A stretch of DNA of 35,817 bases from Candidatus Poseidonia sp. GTDB taxonomy: Archaea; Thermoplasmatota; Poseidoniia; Poseidoniales; Poseidoniaceae. Below, piece after piece: positions 32,151-35,817 of the stretch. The stretch is taken from positions 1 through 35,817 of the forward strand of contig JAUREO010000015.1 of NCBI GenBank assembly GCA_030827365.1, in the 5' to 3' direction. Below the pieces are notes generated by a model. The model was not told the origin of the DNA. It worked only from the letters and a program-made list of their open reading frames with translations, and searched no databases. Within the stretch, counting starts at the first letter, position 1, and each line of letters starts with the position of its first letter. The position numbers were made by a program, and so were the translations under genes.

Positions 32151-33827
32151 TCACCAAATGAAAGGTATAATGCTCGCAAAGAGCATGATGATAGGAATGA
32201 AGACAGATTCAGTTGTACTTCGTAATCCAGCGAGCAAACTAAATTCTGTGCCTCTCGCAATCTTTGCTTGCATACCTTCCAATCGATTGCCTCGCAGGAT
32301 AATATTTGCCGATGGAATCGATGTATCGAGGCCGGCTTCTTGCTCATCCAATGTTCTCTTATCTACTGTGCCAAGAGCGTATACTGGGTCTCCACTACAC
32401 AGCGTCATGACTGTCCATCGATGCTTGCCAATTCTCCATGTATCCAATCTGTCACCCATGTCAATTTCATTCCAAGATCCGACATCAACGAGAATGCCAC
32501 CTGAACCATCATGTAATATGAAATTTGATTGTTGACTCTCGGACGCAACAGTATGCCAACTACATGATTCTTTACCGTCACTATTTTTTGAACATCGTTC
32601 TTCTTCTTCGACCCAATGGAAACTAACCACGCCATCGTAACTTCTGCTTCCCACTGAAAAGTTGAGCGTGCTTGAGTATGGTCGAACTTGACCTACAAGT
32701 TCTGCAGAACCTACGGCAACACTTCTCACTCGACTTGTTGGAGTGTCGATAATGTTATGCAGTAATTTCCATTTTCGTATTGAGGTGAGGGTCCAACCAA
32801 GAGCAAAAAGAACGAGAATATACTTTCCTAGGTCACCCATGAATGCTCCAATAACATCGGTGTCTCTTGCGTTCAAATCAGCAACCAGCCACACATTAAA
32901 CAACACAAAAATCGAACCACAGATGCTGTAGAGGGTGAATGTTGCTGGATGAGGCGTTCCAATGGTGGTTGGATGTTCGGCAATGGTCCTCCCATCACCA
33001 TCAGGTCCATACTTTGTCGGTGTCCATGAATCAAATGTTGGGGGGGCTAAAATCCAGTCTTGATTGTCGACATTTCTAAATGTCTTTGTGGATAATGAAT
33101 ATCCATTGCCATCGTAGATTATACTTGCACTTTTTGTTCTTTCCTTCCTAACTTTTCGAATGTTTTTTGCAAGTGAAGGAGGTGTCACCAACATCAAGAT
33201 AAGTGCACCCAATGACATCAGCATCATTGCAGAACGTTGTGCATTCTCTCGTTGAGTGACTTCGGGAAGCTCCGAAGGGTACTCTGACATCGAGAGAATC
33301 GTGAATGTTTCACCTTGCTTCAAGACAAACAAACGAACATCATCACCGCTTCCAATGTCCTCATCACAGACATTGGCTACATTATATTCTGGATTTAGAT
33401 TGTGAGTGTACCACGTACCTGTAAAAGCGGATGTGCCAATCGCGAACTGAATTTTTGAATCGACGATATTCGCGTGGTATTGTGTCTCTCCTTCATCATT
33501 GGTTGTGCAGTATCGTTCAATCATTTTCCCGCTTTCAATCGTTGCAACCGTTGTAAAATACGCTCCAGTTTGACCATCGAAGCCTTTGCCTAATTCTTGC
33601 TCTTCAAAATCGGAGGTATCAAATTCAGTTGATGTGGTGATGCTCTCAGCATCAGCGGTTTGAATGACATCTGGAATAGATAAACTTGACAAAAATAACA
33701 GCCCAGCAATGATAAAAAGGAGTAAACCGAAAACGTATCCGATTCGCCCCCATTTATGAGGAAAGGTGAATTCAAAAAAATGGTGCTGTATCGAAGATTG
33801 TCGCAATTCAGCCGCATCTTTGTCCAT
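32151..33827 (-). CDS. Membrane protein with GIDE-like domain
   Basis: A 558-residue protein. There is a membrane segment near residues 28-50, an exterior-like region (50-205) with two Cys, TM segments near 208-225, 305-325 and 332-350, then a domain matching GIDE, found in the eukaryotic mitochondrial E3 ligase MULAN and in many prokaryotic proteins: IIDTPTSRVRSVAVGSAELVG, a CxxxxDGKESCSW insert, FILHDGSGGILVD and GDPVYALGTV. A last TM lies at the C-terminus. No RING finger is present, so ligase activity is not implied; the function in archaea is unknown. TTAAAT lies 25 nt upstream of the ATG. Confidence 0.8.
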   Translation of the reverse strand: MDKDAAELRQSSIQHHFFEFTFPHKWGRIGYVFGLLLFIIAGLLFLSSLSIPDVIQTADAESITTSTEFDTSDFEEQELGKGFDGQTGAYFTTVATIESGKMIERYCTTNDEGETQYHANIVDSKIQFAIGTSAFTGTWYTHNLNPEYNVANVCDEDIGSGDDVRLFVLKQGETFTILSMSEYPSELPEVTQRENAQRSAMMLMSLGALILMLVTPPSLAKNIRKVRKERTKSASIIYDGNGYSLSTKTFRNVDNQDWILAPPTFDSWTPTKYGPDGDGRTIAEHPTTIGTPHPATFTLYSICGSIFVLFNVWLVADLNARDTDVIGAFMGDLGKYILVLFALGWTLTSIRKWKLLHNIIDTPTSRVRSVAVGSAELVGQVRPYSSTLNFSVGSRSYDGVVSFHWVEEEERCSKNSDGKESCSWHTVASESQQSNFILHDGSGGILVDVGSWNEIDMGDRLDTWRIGKHRWTVMTLCSGDPVYALGTVDKRTLDEQEAGLDTSIPSANIILRGNRLEGMQAKIARGTEFSLLAGLRSTTESVFIPIIMLFASIIPFIW

Positions 33828-33848
33828 ACCTTGCCCTGTTCAATCCTT

Positions 33849-33855
33849 CATTTAA
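33849..33855 (-). promoter_or_regulatory. TATA-like box for the GIDE-domain gene
   Basis: TTAAATG on the minus strand, centred 25 nt upstream of the ATG at 33827. Confidence 0.4.
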
Positions 33856-33904
33856 GGAAATCTTCAATATTGAGTCGTATGAATTATTTTTTTATCGTGA
33901 ACCC

Positions 33905-33911
33905 AATATAC
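33905..33911 (+). promoter_or_regulatory. TATA-like box for the M28 peptidase gene
   Basis: AATATAC, centred 24-25 nt upstream of the ATG at 33932. Together with the box of the GIDE gene it gives a compact divergent promoter region. Confidence 0.5.
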
Positions 33912-33931
33912 GACATGGTTGTAGCCATATC

Positions 33932-35254
33932 ATGGTCAGGAAAATTATCCTTGTCGTCTTCCTCTTCATGATAATGCCCCTGACGGGCTGTATTGACCCC
34001 GAAGAAGGCAAAACTGCGGCCGCATCCATCACATTCCTCGATTTGGACAATGAGTCCCCTTCAATGCAAATTGCACGCGGGGTTGTTTCCACCGTTCAAC
34101 TTGAGTCAAAAAGGAGTTTTACAATCACTCCAGGTCCCGCAATTTATCTTCTCGATGAAAACAGGGTCCACAGAGTGGGTGCCCTCGACTTCGATGCTAC
34201 AACAACTTTGGTTCATTTTTTGGCCTTAGACACATTACGGGATATGAGTCACCTCCAACTTCAAAGTGGTGATCTTGAAGTAAATCTCTCCCTAGAATTC
34301 ATCGATGATGGGCTTGGTGTTGTCGATGGCGAAAGGGCGTACGATACCATCGACTACATTACATCAAATTACAACAATCGCTGGTGTGCCAGTGCTTCTC
34401 TTCACGAAGGTGGTCAAAATTACGAAATCGCTGCAGAAGCAATGGCCGAAGACATGAGAGAAATGGGCTTTGATTTTGTTGAGGTCACACGATATGATGA
34501 TGACCCGGATCAACTCAATGTTGTGGGTTACAATTGGGGTCGTGTGAATCCTGATGAATACATTGTTGTGGGTGGCCATTTCGATATCGCCTATGTCTTC
34601 ACCCCTCCAGGCGGTGGTACAAATGAAGGAGCCAACGATGATACCTCTGGCTCAACTGTTTCTCTTGAAATGGCTCAAGCCCTTGCAACCATGGAGTTTG
34701 ACCACACCGTCGTTGCAGCACTCTGGTCCTGTGAAGAAGAAGGTTTGCTCGGTAGTTCAGCCTATGTCGCTCATTTGCCAGAAAATGTCACAGTAAAAGC
34801 GTACATGAATTTTGACATGGTTGCACTCAACTATCCAATCATACCACCACCAGGCTACGGCCCGTACGAACTTTCAATCAGTATCGCTGGAGCCAACGAT
34901 GAACGTATGAATCGAATGATTGATTGGGTTGCATCCACGATACAAGATGACCTTGCATACGAGTGGACCGACGCAAATAGAGTCTACTGGCAAATTGCTG
35001 AATCGTGTGCATCTGACCATTGTTCATTCTTTAGGGCCGGCTTCCCAACCTTCAATTTCTTCTCACCCGGTGGAGAGATTTCATTTTGGCAAGAATGGCA
35101 TTCACCTTCGGATACACTTGAATTTATGACGTTAAAAGCAGGAGGGCAACCCCAAATGGCAAGTGGATTCAACACACTTGTGTGGATTGCTCTTTCACTC
35201 TTTATTCAAGTCGATAATGCAGACGATTTCTATGGAAACTGGTATGATGAGTAA
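33932..35254 (+). CDS. M28-family zinc aminopeptidase lipoprotein
   Basis: A 440-residue secreted metallopeptidase. The N-terminus is a lipoprotein signal: basic MVRK, a hydrophobic core, and the lipobox LTGC ending at Cys20. The M28 di-zinc site is complete: His216 in GGHFD, Asp236 in GANDDTSG, Glu268/Glu269 in CEEEG, Asp295 in NFDMV and His390 in WHSPSDT. Such enzymes trim N-terminal residues from peptides outside the cell, fitting a heterotroph that degrades protein. It is close to an oligopeptide transporter ATPase gene at the window end. Confidence 0.93.
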   Translation: MVRKIILVVFLFMIMPLTGCIDPEEGKTAAASITFLDLDNESPSMQIARGVVSTVQLESKRSFTITPGPAIYLLDENRVHRVGALDFDATTTLVHFLALDTLRDMSHLQLQSGDLEVNLSLEFIDDGLGVVDGERAYDTIDYITSNYNNRWCASASLHEGGQNYEIAAEAMAEDMREMGFDFVEVTRYDDDPDQLNVVGYNWGRVNPDEYIVVGGHFDIAYVFTPPGGGTNEGANDDTSGSTVSLEMAQALATMEFDHTVVAALWSCEEEGLLGSSAYVAHLPENVTVKAYMNFDMVALNYPIIPPPGYGPYELSISIAGANDERMNRMIDWVASTIQDDLAYEWTDANRVYWQIAESCASDHCSFFRAGFPTFNFFSPGGEISFWQEWHSPSDTLEFMTLKAGGQPQMASGFNTLVWIALSLFIQVDNADDFYGNWYDE

Positions 35255-35270
35255 GAACAAATGTATGACC

Positions 35271-35630
35271 TCAACGTAGCCGTTCTGCAATCATTTGTGC
35301 AAGTTCTTTGTCTTGTTTGAACCACTTGTCATACATTGATACCTGCCAACGGATAACAAAGAAGAGAAGAATGAAGTAGAATATCCAATCTCCAAGTTTC
35401 CCACCCAATCGTTCGGGAATTTCGGTAAGAATAAGTCCATCAAAGAGTATACACAGAATAAGAAAAAAAGTTCTTTTGAGAAGATGTGACCAAGATTCTG
35501 CTTCTTGAGCAAGAATTCCAGCGACACGCTTTCGCCTTCTGTCAGCACTTCTGTCGATGACTCGAACCAAAGCAGAACGCCGCCCTTCTGAGCCTTCGAC
35601 CCAATCAGGACGATCCTCATCGGGACGCAT
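35271..35630 (-). CDS. Hypothetical small two-TM membrane protein
   Basis: A 119-residue protein from ATG 35630. The first 45 residues are highly charged (Arg/Asp/Glu rich), then hydrophobic segments at about residues 52-68 and 79-97, and a charged end. No family is recognised. The start is chosen because GAGGAGGAG lies just upstream and the stop of the OppF-like gene falls between them; a longer frame to 35702 would overlap that gene. The two are probably co-transcribed. Confidence 0.7.
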   Translation of the reverse strand: MRPDEDRPDWVEGSEGRRSALVRVIDRSADRRRKRVAGILAQEAESWSHLLKRTFFLILCILFDGLILTEIPERLGGKLGDWIFYFILLFFVIRWQVSMYDKWFKQDKELAQMIAERLR

Positions 35631-35631
35631 T

Positions 35632-35817
35632 TCACTCCTCCTCATCACTCGATTGACTCTGCTTTTCCATAGAAATTTTAAGCAATCCATCCACAAGGAC
35701 AAGGGGGTCTTCCACGGGGAAATGACAAGCTACACTGTGACCTGGTCGGATTTCGTTAAGTTGTGGTTCATCAACATCGCAAGTTCCCTTCACTGCGATT
35801 GGACAGCGAGTATGGAA
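35632..35817 (-). CDS. Oligopeptide ABC transporter ATP-binding protein, C-terminal part
   Basis: Only the last 61 residues lie in the window; the gene continues beyond base 35817. The visible end reads FHTRCPIAVKGTC near the start, then a GHSVACHFPVE segment, which is the hallmark C-terminus of OppD/OppF/DppF-type ATPases (FHxRCP, C, and GHxVACH), where cysteines can bind an Fe-S cluster. It is followed by an acidic Ser/Glu tail. Neighbouring peptidase M28 fits a peptide-uptake role. Confidence 0.85.
   Translation of the reverse strand, partial: FHTRCPIAVKGTCDVDEPQLNEIRPGHSVACHFPVEDPLVLVDGLLKISMEKQSQSSDEEE

Noticed and set aside
31900..32535. 211-codon frame over sufT and the GIDE gene end
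   Set aside because: It is a shadow in another frame of sufT and antisense to the GIDE-domain gene; its wording is not protein-like.
35631..35702. Longer start of the small two-TM protein
   Set aside because: It overlaps the OppF-like C-terminus, whose FHTRCP and GHSVACH motifs show the correct frame there.
1..35817. CRISPR array, insertion sequence, prophage or rRNA
   Set aside because: No regularly spaced direct repeats, transposase, integrase or phage structural wording, and no rRNA segment was seen on either strand.

Overview
The window looks like a piece of an archaeal chromosome, most likely from a marine planktonic euryarchaeon of the Marine Group II / Candidatus Poseidoniales type. 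This placement is inferred from gene content; no rRNA is present. Archaeal markers are a CTP-dependent riboflavin kinase (RibK, DUF120), an archaeosine-type tRNA-guanine transglycosylase with a PUA domain, an archaeal-length PheS, and TATA-like boxes 24-27 nt upstream of several start codons, as expected for leaderless transcripts. These sit beside bacterial-type genes (TatC, FolD, SufS/SufE, YbjQ, an OppF-like ATPase). The DNA is AT-rich and tightly packed. Convergent genes mostly overlap at their 3' ends, and downstream genes often start inside or just after the upstream stop codon.

Layout. 1-3.2 kb: a three-gene plus-strand operon with a disordered protein, a DnaA/Hda-like AAA+ protein with a degenerate P-loop and an apparent in-frame premature TGA, and a YkgJ-type Cys-cluster protein. 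3.3-8 kb: a mitochondrial-type citrate synthase, a GDPD-family phosphodiesterase whose HRG motif lies at the C-terminus, a PAP2 (inositol-phosphorylceramide-synthase-like) membrane enzyme, and TatC. 8-10.8 kb, minus strand: PHP phosphoesterase, an acidic two-TM protein, FolD, and tRNA-Thr(TGT). 10.9-15.1 kb, plus strand: class I aminotransferase, a zinc-ribbon membrane protein, PheS, and two tandem YbjQ proteins. 15.1-18.6 kb: a small hypothetical, RibK, TruA, a TPR protein and a PH-domain membrane protein. 18.6-24.1 kb, minus strand: a lipocalin/AttH-like protein behind two complete ABC-2 ATPase/permease pairs, one permease carrying a calcium-binding-like exterior loop. 24.1-26.4 kb: a TgtA-like protein that has lost the zinc site.

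26.5-32.2 kb: a full SUF iron-sulfur assembly locus, with a NifU-C-like scaffold protein divergent from sufC-sufB-sufD-sufS-sufE-sufT. 32.2-35.8 kb: a GIDE-domain membrane protein, a secreted M28 metallopeptidase lipoprotein, a small two-TM protein, and the C-terminal end of an oligopeptide ABC transporter ATPase running off the window edge.

No CRISPR array, rRNA, insertion sequence or prophage is visible. The least ordinary items are the DnaA-like protein and its in-frame TGA, the apparently permuted GDPD enzyme, the TgtA-like protein without zinc ligands, the GIDE-domain protein, and the Ca-binding-like insert in an ABC permease. All calls come from reading the sequence by eye; no database search was run.
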